Of a DNA stretch of 46,482 nucleotides, positions 16,657 to 23,944 are shown one piece after another (the first letter of the stretch is position 1; every line of letters begins with the position of its first letter). The position numbers were made by a program, and so were the translations under genes. Below the pieces are notes generated by a model. That model saw nothing but the letters and a program-made list of their open reading frames with translations, was not told the origin of the DNA and did no database searches. Source of the DNA: Chlorobiaceae bacterium (GTDB lineage: Bacteria; Bacteroidota; Chlorobiia; Chlorobiales; Chlorobiaceae); assembly GCA_012972835.1 (NCBI GenBank), contig JABDHK010000044.1, forward strand, positions 1 through 46,482. The letters run 5' to 3'.

Positions 16657-17327
16657 AAGGCGTTGTTGTTGCTGTTGCCGGCATTGATACAGGAATAGGA
16701 AAAACCTACGCAACAGGCCTGCTCGCCAAAGCTCTTCTCTGGCAGGGCAGAAGCGTTATTACCCAGAAAATTGTCCAGACGGGCTGCGAAGGTATCGCAG
16801 AAGATATTGTGGAACATCGTCGTCTGATGGGCTTTGGTCTGCAGGATGTCGACAGGGAGGGCTTCACCTCTCCCTATGTTTTCCGCTATCCCGCCTCTCC
16901 TCACCTTGCAGCCCGCCTGGAAGGAGTTGAGGTTGATGTTTTGCACATCCGCAGGGCAACCTATGCCCTCCAGAAACGTTACGATCTGGTGCTTCTTGAA
17001 GGGGTTGGCGGGCTGCTGGTTCCCCTTGCACATGATCTGCTTTTTGCTGACTATATACGCGATGCCGGGTACGGGCTTCTTCTTGTGACCGGCCCGCGGC
17101 TTGGCAGCATCAACCATACACTACTCTCGATTGAAGCCTGTGTAAGGCGGGGAATTGTTATCAATGGGGTTATCTATAACTCTTTTCATGGTACCGACAC
17201 GATGATAGCCGATGATACTCGAGAGGTTATCCGTCACTACCTTAATAAAGAGGGATCGGTGGCTCCTGTGGTTGACCTGAATGAGGGAGAGTTTGATCCT
17301 GACGCCATCAAGCGCCTCTTCCTATAA
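16653..17327 (+). CDS. bioD: Dethiobiotin synthetase
   Basis: A 224-residue ATP-dependent enzyme that carboxylates 7,8-diaminopelargonate and closes the ureido ring. I chose ATG 16653 because it makes an ATGA overlap with the bioC stop and gives the standard BioD start MKGVVVAVAGIDTGIGKT, whose P-loop is residues 10-18; the ATG at 16629 lies further inside bioC. Later motifs are the KIVQTGC region (a variant of the usual K-P-x-x-S/T-G) and LLEGVGGLLVPL. Length is normal. Confidence 0.94.
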   Translation: MKGVVVAVAGIDTGIGKTYATGLLAKALLWQGRSVITQKIVQTGCEGIAEDIVEHRRLMGFGLQDVDREGFTSPYVFRYPASPHLAARLEGVEVDVLHIRRATYALQKRYDLVLLEGVGGLLVPLAHDLLFADYIRDAGYGLLLVTGPRLGSINHTLLSIEACVRRGIVINGVIYNSFHGTDTMIADDTREVIRHYLNKEGSVAPVVDLNEGEFDPDAIKRLFL

Positions 17328-17342
17328 TTACCCATTATTAGT

Positions 17343-18635
17343 ATGACCACTCCTTTCTCCACTATTGATCTCGATTTTGACCGAACGCATATCTGGCATC
17401 CCTACACCTCAGTAACCAATCCTCTGCCGGTCTATCCGGTCGCACGGGCTTATAATGTCTTTCTGGAACTTGAGGATGGTACTAAGCTAATTGACGGTAT
17501 GTCATCATGGTGGGCAGCCATTCACGGTTACAATCACCCTGTGCTCAATGAAGCGCTGGTCTCACAGCTTCAACGAATGAGCCACGTCATGTTCGGAGGT
17601 ATTACCCATGAGCCAGCAGTGACTCTTGCCAAACAGCTGATTGCCCTGACTCCTGAAGCTTTGCAGAAGGTTTTTTTCAGTGATTCAGGCTCGGTTTCGG
17701 TTGAAGTTGCCATGAAGATGGCCATACAATACTGGACGGCTCAGGGACAAACTGTCAAAAACCGTTTTCTGACTGTCAGGTCAGGCTACCACGGTGATAC
17801 GTTTGGCGCCATGTCGGTCTGCGACCCGGTAACAGGGATGCACTCCATCTTCAAAGGCACGATACAGGAACAGTTTTTTGCCGAAGCTCCCTCATGCCGG
17901 TTTTATGAGCCTTGTACGGAAGAACATCTTGCCGATATTCGCTTGATGCTTGAGACTCACCATAAGGAGATTGCCGCTGTGATTCTTGAGCCTGTTGTGC
18001 AGGGAGCGGGAGGAATGCGCTTTTATGCTCCCCACTACCTTGTTCTGCTCAGGGAGTTGTGCGACCATTATGATGTACTCCTGATTTTCGATGAGATTGC
18101 TACCGGGTTTGGGCGTACGGGTAAAATGTTTGCGATGGAACATGCAGGAGTTGTGCCGGATATTTTATGTCTGGGCAAAGCGCTGACTGGCGGCTACATG
18201 ACTCTTGCAGCAACATTGACAACCGATCGGGTGGCCGATACCTTATGTTGCGGTAATCCCCCTCTCTTCATGCACGGCCCAACTTTTATGGCAAATCCTC
18301 TCGCTTGTGCCGTGGCATCGGCAAGCATTCGTCTGCTCAGCAGCTATGACTGGCAGGCATCTCTCAAGCGTCTTGAAGCCGGACTTCTTACAGGGCTTGA
18401 ACCCTGCAGAGCTTCAGGCAGTGTGGCGGATGTTCGTGTCCTTGGTGCGATAGGGGTCGTAGAGATGCATCGTCCGGTCGATATGGCTGAAATTCAGAAA
18501 CAGCTGGTAGACAAAGGTGTCTGGGTACGTCCTTTCGGGCGCCTGGTCTATCTTATGCCGCCCTATATTATGCTTGACCGTGAGCTTGAAATATTGACCG
18601 CAGCCGTGTGCGACGTTGTTAAAGCAATACGGTAG
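17343..18635 (+). CDS. bioA: Adenosylmethionine-8-amino-7-oxononanoate aminotransferase
   Basis: A 430-residue class III PLP aminotransferase that converts 8-amino-7-oxononanoate to 7,8-diaminopelargonate with SAM as amino donor. It starts with [13 protein letters not shown], a BioA signature, followed by [43 protein letters not shown] and LGKALTGGY, with the PLP lysine at Lys279. The stop is 64 nt before the acyl-CoA synthetase. Seventh and probably last biotin gene of the operon; bioD lies only 15 nt upstream. Confidence 0.96.
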   Translation: MTTPFSTIDLDFDRTHIWHPYTSVTNPLPVYPVARAYNVFLELEDGTKLIDGMSSWWAAIHGYNHPVLNEALVSQLQRMSHVMFGGITHEPAVTLAKQLIALTPEALQKVFFSDSGSVSVEVAMKMAIQYWTAQGQTVKNRFLTVRSGYHGDTFGAMSVCDPVTGMHSIFKGTIQEQFFAEAPSCRFYEPCTEEHLADIRLMLETHHKEIAAVILEPVVQGAGGMRFYAPHYLVLLRELCDHYDVLLIFDEIATGFGRTGKMFAMEHAGVVPDILCLGKALTGGYMTLAATLTTDRVADTLCCGNPPLFMHGPTFMANPLACAVASASIRLLSSYDWQASLKRLEAGLLTGLEPCRASGSVADVRVLGAIGVVEMHRPVDMAEIQKQLVDKGVWVRPFGRLVYLMPPYIMLDRELEILTAAVCDVVKAIR

Positions 18636-18699
18636 TTTTTGTTTCAGAGTATATTAGTGTACTATATCAGATTTACAAGATTAACCAGTAAGAACAGCC

Positions 18700-20388
18700 A
18701 TGAGAGTCAAGCCCTGGATCAGCCATTACGACAAAGGGGTTCCCCACACGCTTCAACCTTATCCGGAGAAGACACTGGTCGATGTCGTTCAAACGACGGC
18801 AGAAGAGTCTCCGGAAAGCATTGGATTGTTTTTCAAGGGTTCATCGATCTCTTATGGTGAAATGGAAAGGCAAAGCAATGCACTTGCCGCAGCGCTTCTC
18901 TCTCTTGGTCTCGGTAAAGGCGATCGTGTGGCCCTGGTCATGCCCAACTCCCCTCAGATGGTAATCAGCGAGCTTGGTATATGGAAAGCTGGAGCGATTG
19001 CGGTACCCATGAACCCGCTCTATACCCTTAACGAGTTTGAACATGCCCTTAATGAGTGCGGTGCAGAGACAGTTATTGTCCTGACTCCCTTTTATGAGAA
19101 AATCAAGAGTGTTCAGCCTGATTCCCGTTTGAAAAGGGTTATTGCCACCAATATCAAGGAGTACCTTTCGCCGCTCAACCGTTTTCTGTTTACAGTGGTT
19201 AAAGAAAAAAAGGATGGGCACAGGGTAACACTGCAGCATGGAGATCACTGGTTGAGTGACCTTATTGCTGATTATTCAAAGGCTGAATTTTCGCCGGTCG
19301 TGATCAAGCATGACGATCCTGCTATTTTTCTCTTTTCAGGAGGCACCACCGGCAATCCGAAATGTGTTGTTATTACTCATCAAGGCCTGGTGATAACAGG
19401 AATGCAGATAGCCAGCTGGTTCAGTGTCATTCTCGAAAAAGGAAAAGATGTTATTCTTCTCAACATGCCACTGTTTCACGTCTATGCCCAGGTTGGTATC
19501 ATGAGTGCGGCTTTGATTGAGCGCTATCCCCTTGCTCTGGTTCCAAACCCCCGTGATATTGACGATCTCCTGCACACCATTAAAACCCTCAAGCCAGCAG
19601 TGCTGCCCGGTGTTCCGACTCTCTTTACAGCGCTCATCAATCACCCAAAGGTAAAGCGCGACAACTCACTCCTAAAATCGCTTAAACTCTGCGTATCGGG
19701 TGCAGCACCTCTCATGCTTGAAACCAAAAGACGTTTTGAAAAGCTTACCGGAGGCAGGATTATTGATGCATACAGTCTTACAGAATCAGCACTTGCATCA
19801 GTCTTTACGCCAATCCTTGGTACCTACAAGTATGGATCTGTAGGCATTCCTCTTCCGGATGTTGAGATTCGGATCGTTGAGCAGGAGGATGGTCTTGAGA
19901 CTCTTGCTTCACTTGAAGTTGGAGAAATCATTATGCGAGCCCCCCAGATCATGCAAGAGTACTGGCAGAACCCGATGGAAACAGCCCTTGTTCTTCGGGA
20001 AGGCTGGCTCTATACCGGTGATCTTGGCTATCTTGATGAGGACGGCTACCTCTTTATTGTCGACCGAAAAAAAGATGTCATAAAACCCGGCGGCTTCCAG
20101 GTCTGGCCACGAGATGTCGAAGAGGTCATAGCCATTCACCCCGCAGTGCTCGAAGTTGGTGTTGCCGGAGTACCCGACTCCTATCAGGGAGAAGCCGTCA
20201 AAGCCTGGATTGTCCTGCGCCCCGGCCATCAACTCACCGTAGAAGAGCTCCGCGACCACTGCCGCAAAGACCTTGCCGCCTACAAAGTCCCAAAACACGT
20301 AGAATTCACAATCGCTTTGCCGAAATCCACAATAGGCAAAGTCCTCCGCAGAAAACTCGTAGCCGCCCATTGCGAAGAGGCAGGTTAA
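18700..20388 (+). CDS. Long-chain-fatty-acid-CoA ligase (AMP-binding)
   Basis: A 562-residue acyl-adenylate-forming enzyme of the FadD type. Motifs are the phosphate-binding loop LFSGGTTGNPKCVVITH (about 210-226), YSLTES (a variant of the usual YGxTE), YTGDLGYLDEDGYLFIVDR and the C-terminal catalytic lysine region PKSTIGKVLRRKL. It activates a fatty acid as acyl-AMP and then as acyl-CoA; the chain length preferred cannot be read from sequence. It follows bioA by 64 nt on the same strand with no clear terminator. Because the operon has BioC and BioG, a pimeloyl-CoA role is not needed, so membership in the biotin regulon is doubtful. It is preceded by an AT-rich stretch that could hold its own promoter. 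Confidence 0.9.
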   Translation: MRVKPWISHYDKGVPHTLQPYPEKTLVDVVQTTAEESPESIGLFFKGSSISYGEMERQSNALAAALLSLGLGKGDRVALVMPNSPQMVISELGIWKAGAIAVPMNPLYTLNEFEHALNECGAETVIVLTPFYEKIKSVQPDSRLKRVIATNIKEYLSPLNRFLFTVVKEKKDGHRVTLQHGDHWLSDLIADYSKAEFSPVVIKHDDPAIFLFSGGTTGNPKCVVITHQGLVITGMQIASWFSVILEKGKDVILLNMPLFHVYAQVGIMSAALIERYPLALVPNPRDIDDLLHTIKTLKPAVLPGVPTLFTALINHPKVKRDNSLLKSLKLCVSGAAPLMLETKRRFEKLTGGRIIDAYSLTESALASVFTPILGTYKYGSVGIPLPDVEIRIVEQEDGLETLASLEVGEIIMRAPQIMQEYWQNPMETALVLREGWLYTGDLGYLDEDGYLFIVDRKKDVIKPGGFQVWPRDVEEVIAIHPAVLEVGVAGVPDSYQGEAVKAWIVLRPGHQLTVEELRDHCRKDLAAYKVPKHVEFTIALPKSTIGKVLRRKLVAAHCEEAG

Positions 20389-20447
20389 GATTTTTTGGGT
20401 TATTTGTAAAAATGACGTATATTAATAGTGTTGGAAGAAAGGTAAGC

Positions 20448-20526
20448 AAAGTGACAACAGGGACACAAAGGACGAATGTCAATTGATAAGCTGGAGCTAA
20501 GTTTTTTTTGTCCCTGCTGTCCCTTT
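20448..20526. repeat. Imperfect inverted repeat built of 9-bp-period GGGAC units
   Basis: The left arm 20448-20470 matches the reverse complement of 20504-20526 at 19 of 23 positions. Within the left arm, GTGAC, GGGAC and AGGAC begin at 20451, 20460 and 20469, exactly 9 nt apart. The right arm has GTCCC at 20510 and 20519, again 9 nt apart but in the opposite orientation. The arms lie just upstream of the four-helix-bundle gene. Apart from these, the 191-nt gap after the acyl-CoA synthetase holds nothing I recognise. Confidence 0.6.
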
Positions 20527-20579
20527 CTCAGTTAAACTCCAAGTTTCCATCAAAGCCCTAATTCCCGGAGCCACTCCAA

Positions 20580-21140
20580 GTGCTCGATAGCTTTATCCCT
20601 CCTCATGGCGGCTACAAAAACCTCCTCACCTACCGGAAGTCCCAAATTATTTACGATGCCACTGTCTATTTCACCCGGCGCTTTTTCCGCAAAGGTGACC
20701 GGACAGTAGATCAGATGGTTCAGGCCGCACGTTCCGGAAAACAAAATATTATCGAGGGAAGCATGGCCTCCGGAACCTCAAAGGAGACAGAGGTCAAGCT
20801 TACTAATGTTGCACGCGCAAGCCTTGAGGAGCTTCCGGAAGACTACTGCGATTTCTTGAGAGTCAATAGTTTTACCGAATGGTCACCTGAGCACCCCTGC
20901 ACAAAACGCCTGCGCCAGATTAATCGAGCGACAGACGCTGATTATGAAGCCTTCCGAAAAGGCATTGAACACGAAAACCCTGAAATTTGTGCCAATGTGA
21001 TTTTCGGCCTGATCAAAGTCTGCAACTATCTCCTCTAACGTCAACTCCACCACCTCGAAAAAGAGTTCATACAACAAGGCGGCCTCCGAGAACGAATGAC
21101 CCAAGCCCGCCTGCACCATCGAGGAAAAGGCAAAAAGTAG
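20580..21140 (+). pseudogene. Four-helix-bundle suffix-domain protein, interrupted by one in-frame TAA
   Basis: The frame starts at a GTG at 20580 (a stop at 20559 rules out a longer form) and reads FIPPHGGYKNLL, then DRTVDQMVQAARSGKQNI, the hallmark of the four-helix-bundle family related to 23S rRNA intervening-sequence proteins. A TAA at 21036-21038 ends the first 152 residues after CNYLL. The same frame then continues for 33 codons (RQLHHLEKEF..., GGLRERMTQARL) to TAG at 21138, and this tail looks like the normal C-terminus of the family. So one nonsense change probably truncated an otherwise intact gene. Function of the family is not established. Surrounded by GGGAC-type nonamer repeats, which suggests a mobile or foreign cassette (inference). 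Confidence 0.75.
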
Positions 21141-21158
21141 TTCCCATTCTCAGTATAT

Positions 21159-21181
21159 GTCCCTTGCGTCTCTTGAGTCCC
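21159..21181. repeat. Nonamer-period GTCCC repeats downstream of the four-helix-bundle gene
   Basis: GTCCC, GTCTC and GTCCC begin at 21159, 21168 and 21177, exactly 9 nt apart, separated by TTGC and TTGA. Read on the minus strand this is GGGAC-NNAA, the same unit found upstream of the gene at 20451-20473, but inverted relative to that left copy. Confidence 0.6.
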
Positions 21182-21191
21182 TTTGTTCTTT

Positions 21192-21446
21192 TCAAAAAAG
21201 CCAAGCATCAATTTCCCAAGACATTCCCTCTTCTGCCAGTTGCCTCTCCTCCTCAGGATCAAGTTTTGCACACTCTTCGACAAGCTGGTAAATTTTCATG
21301 ATGGTTTGTGAATCAAGGGTTCTTTTCATCATAATAATTGCTTTTGATCTATCCACTGAATTCAATACCAAGGATCTCCCTGCAGTCGTTTGTGTCATTT
21401 TGGTACTTTCAAAAACCTCCAAGTTCAAGCCATCAGAACTAACCAC
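21192..21446 (-). pseudogene. Orphan antitoxin-like C-terminal segment (RHH/MazE type)
   Basis: The last 35 residues or so (LVEECAKLDPEEERQLAE, then EGMSWEIDAW) match the C-terminal tail of the ribbon-helix-helix antitoxin at 23636-23836. A stretch DRSKAII upstream resembles the NRSQAIQ turn of that antitoxin, but the rest of the N-terminal half (from a GTG at 21446) is not recognisable. No toxin gene follows on the minus strand; the nonamer repeats and the four-helix-bundle gene lie there instead. I read it as an orphan or decayed antitoxin. An intact small protein with a GTG start cannot be excluded. Confidence 0.45.
21254..21278. repeat. Copy 1 of a 25-bp exact direct repeat (antitoxin tail)
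   Basis: These 25 bases are identical to 23659-23683 in the same orientation, and similarity extends on the left into the shared GCCAGTTG. Both copies encode the EECAKLDP part of an antitoxin tail on the minus strand, so the repeat reflects two homologous antitoxin sequences. Confidence 0.8.
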
Positions 21447-22338
21447 CGTCAGTTTTAAGGTATCAATCTCTGGCGTTCAGCACAACCTTTCTTGAGCGGA
21501 GCAATCATCTACGCCATAATAACAATTATTTCCTTGATTTTAAGACAATAATCTACATCAAATCTTGTTGTTAGTGTAAATTATTATTACATTACTAATA
21601 AATTAATTGTAGTCCTCGATGGCAGTCAGTAATTACAAATTCAATGCCCACGATGTTAAACCTTCCTTCACAACTGCCGCTCTACAAAAGTTCCCACAGC
21701 AAGTGGTCTTGTATGGGCGATGGGTTCATGATTATCGATAGTATAGGTCAAATTGATAAAAAAAGCAGAGTTAAAGACTTCATTCTAAAAAACCTCTACT
21801 ATAAGTGCGTCTAAGAAATTAACTCCATAAAATAAGGGCAAGCGCTAAACAGAGACACATTTACATTATAATAGATATGCGGATACTCTTGAAGAAAATG
21901 TCCAACTAACACACTGTAGTGTTGGGATATTTACGGAACTATTTTTTTATAGAGTACTTATTATTGCTTGATTATTGCCATGATAAGACATTATATCATT
22001 AATATTATCTTCATAGGCTGTTATCTTGTGTAGGCCATCTATACTGTTATAATGGACATTTTAATAGTTACCTAAATTGAGCGATTAGTAATGAAAAAGT
22101 GCTTCATCTGATATTTATAACGCATTATTATAAAATAAATAAGCATCGATTTGTCGTTTCAAAACAGCTCTACCCAATGGGTTGAGAACGCCATTGCAGA
22201 CAATACAACCTATAACGGCCAGAAAAATAAACACTTAAGTCCTGTAATACTCAAACCAATCGCCGATAAATCGCTCAATTCAGGAGTTATTTTCATTTTT
22301 TATTTTAAAAACAGTTGTTTAATTTTATTGGTTCTTTC
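21447..22338. other. AT-rich stretch with no recognisable gene
   Basis: About 0.9 kb, visibly richer in A and T than the flanking core genes. The open frames are short and resemble nothing I know. A 40-codon frame from ATG 21620 (MAVSNYKFNAHDVKPSF...) is the only one with a protein-like composition and may be a remnant. I see no hairpin array, tRNA or transposase fragment. Confidence 0.5.
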
Positions 22339-23031
22339 ATGGAGAATAAACTATCAACATCATTAAGCGCACTTGCACTTATTGTATCTGTAGTTTCTGC
22401 AACATTTACTTTTAAAGATAGCAAGAGGACTGATAGAGAGCAATTAAGTAAAGCAGTATCAGAACTAATTGGCTTAAATCAAAAAAATATTACTTGGTCA
22501 AATATACCACTTGATAAAAGAGATCCTTCATATTATAATGAAGGATCTATCCTAACTCAAACAGTTGCATCAGTTACTCGTCAAGCTGTTTATTTAATAA
22601 ATAATGATCCTGAAATAGTTAATGATGTAGATTATGTTACTATTGCCCAAGGTTTATTTATAGTTGGAGATTACCAACTTTCAGATAACTATAGGCAAAA
22701 AGCTGTAGATGCGTCACCAAGTGATCTTTATAAGATATTTAATTTAAGAGGATATGCTGATTTTTTATTTAGCCAAGGAAAGTTTGAGCAAGCAAGGGAA
22801 AAATATAGGTTGGCGTTAAAAATATTTAATGATGATACTGATTTTAATAAAACTACCAATTGCTATACTTATCAAATGTGGATGGTTAGTGAATTTTCAA
22901 AAGGCTTTAAAAGTAATGCGGAAAATAATTATCAAAATGCATTACGTACTTGTAACCGTATTTCTGATCAAAACGTTAAATCATATTCACTTAATATGTT
23001 AAATAATGCAAGGAGTTATTTTAACTTTTAA
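22339..23031 (+). CDS. Membrane-anchored TPR-like protein, AT-rich, unknown function
   Basis: A 230-residue protein read from ATG 22339 (MENKLSTSLSALALIV); an in-frame ATG at 22315 would add eight residues. The N-terminus has one hydrophobic segment (LSALALIVSVVSATFTF) that should anchor it in the membrane. Residues from about 95 onward look like tetratricopeptide repeats: GLFIVGDYQLSDNYRQKAVDA, LRGYADFLFSQGKFEQARE and NAENNYQNALRTC. No catalytic motif is visible. Base composition and codon use are much more AT-rich than the core genes, a sign of horizontal acquisition. Its neighbours are decayed toxin-antitoxin remnants. I do not recognise an orthologous family. Confidence 0.6.
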   Translation: MENKLSTSLSALALIVSVVSATFTFKDSKRTDREQLSKAVSELIGLNQKNITWSNIPLDKRDPSYYNEGSILTQTVASVTRQAVYLINNDPEIVNDVDYVTIAQGLFIVGDYQLSDNYRQKAVDASPSDLYKIFNLRGYADFLFSQGKFEQAREKYRLALKIFNDDTDFNKTTNCYTYQMWMVSEFSKGFKSNAENNYQNALRTCNRISDQNVKSYSLNMLNNARSYFNF

Positions 23032-23110
23032 GGTATAAATAGTTGAGTATCAAGAATTAGTTAAACGTTACCTGAAAATTGATATTTTAATCTCTATGGG
23101 ATATATTCCC

Positions 23111-23125
23111 CGAAGCTTTGCTTCG
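23111..23125. repeat. Small palindrome CGAAGC-TTT-GCTTCG
   Basis: A 6-bp perfect stem with a 3-nt loop, flanked by CCC on the left. It is built like the larger palindrome 44 nt downstream and lies 80 nt after the TPR-like gene. Confidence 0.5.
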
Positions 23126-23154
23126 TGAAAGAATGATAAAAAAATGTACTCATA

Positions 23155-23175
23155 CCCCGTAGCTCTGCTACGGGG
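23155..23175. repeat. Palindrome CCCCGTAGC-TCT-GCTACGGGG
   Basis: A perfect 9-bp stem and 3-nt loop, followed by TTGTTG. It could act as a terminator between the plus-strand TPR-like gene and the minus-strand toxin remnant, or be a REP-type dispersed palindrome. It overlaps the last codons of the toxin reading frame. Confidence 0.6.
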
Positions 23176-23590
23176 TTGTTGATTTAAGGGCAAATAAAAT
23201 TATTTTGGAAAGGTTTATGGATCGACTTATTGCTGAGTATTTAATGTATAAAAAGTTCCAGGGCGATCTACCAATAATTTCATTAAGTCCCTCAATAACG
23301 CGAACCAATTCTTTGGCAGAAATCTTTCCAATTTTGCTCCCTATCCGTTCTACGGACAAAGTTTTGATCTGGCTGATTTTAACCCATGACTTTTTTGGAA
23401 GATCGGTCGATTCTATTGGCAGGGTAAGTGGAAAATCTGCTTTTGGAGGTTGGCTTGTCAGCTCTGATGCAATAACGGTACCTGACCGGGCATTAAAAAT
23501 ATCGTGTCTGAGGACCAGAACAGGTCGGAGACCGGATTGCTCATTTCCCCGTGTAGGGTTCATCTCTGCCCATCGGATCTCTCCCCTTAC
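23168..23590 (-). pseudogene. MazF/PemK-type toxin remnant without a proper start codon
   Basis: The frame encodes RGEIRWAEMNPTRGNEQSG, RPVLVL, IASELTSQPP and KISQIKTLSVERIG, which are the ordered motifs of MazF-family mRNA interferases; the family normally ends soon after GLNEIIG. The expected start position is a GTA codon (23588-23590), and no ATG, GTG or TTG occurs in frame between the upstream stop and the internal ATG at 23561-23563. A start there would lose the first beta strand (RGEIRW). After EIIGR the frame runs on for 35 residues of unrelated sequence. I therefore read it as inactive. It lies downstream of its decayed antitoxin partner. Confidence 0.65.
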
Positions 23591-23635
23591 CCTTAGTATT
23601 TCCGGCCATGTTTCTATCTCGCTGGTTATACCCGC

Positions 23636-23836
23636 TTATGCCAGTTGACTTTCTTCGACAGGATCAAGTTTTGCACACTCTTCTGTAAGTCGTCTATGCT
23701 CAATACGCTCTATTTTTTCATAGAGTGCCTCCTGTATTGCCTGACTACGGTTTGTAAACACATTCCTTTCGACAAGTATGTTAATTTTTATGATAGCCAG
23801 AGCATCAGTGGTTACTGCAATCTTTGTTTTCCCCAT
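23636..23836 (-). pseudogene. Ribbon-helix-helix antitoxin truncated by a nonsense codon
   Basis: The 66-residue product reads KIAVTTDALAIIKINILVER, FTNRSQAIQEALYEK and EECAKLDPVEESQLA, a CopG/MazE-like antitoxin. It stops at TAA (23636-23638). In the sibling sequence at 21192-21300 the corresponding residues are LAEEGMSWEIDAW; here the same frame reads LA-stop-AGITSEIETW, so the stop replaces a probable Glu codon. The tail beyond it is the part that normally wraps and neutralises the toxin. The intact N-terminal half could still bind DNA. Ancestral overlap with the toxin start is likely. Confidence 0.65.
23659..23683. repeat. Copy 2 of the 25-bp exact direct repeat
   Basis: Identical to 21254-21278 in the same orientation, within the antitoxin tail. 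The two copies bracket about 2.4 kb of AT-rich DNA. Confidence 0.8.
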
Positions 23837-23944
23837 TATTATTCCCTCCCTATCTTTTCCTTACAAATAGCTATCATAATTTTTATCATACTGATTGCTT
23901 TTAATAAAACAAAGAGTATTTATCAAGAAAATTCACAATCACCC

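Noticed and set aside
20448-21181. Could the GGGAC arrays be a CRISPR?
   Set aside because: The units are only 9 nt, without 20-40 nt repeats or unique spacers, and no cas gene is present.
23205-23648. 147-residue plus-strand frame opposite the MazF remnant
   Set aside because: The minus-strand frame carries ordered MazF motifs; the plus frame has none.
23645-23944. N-terminal extension of the methyltransferase frame
   Set aside because: Antisense to the antitoxin; the methyltransferase family start and ATG at 23945 explain the gene without it.
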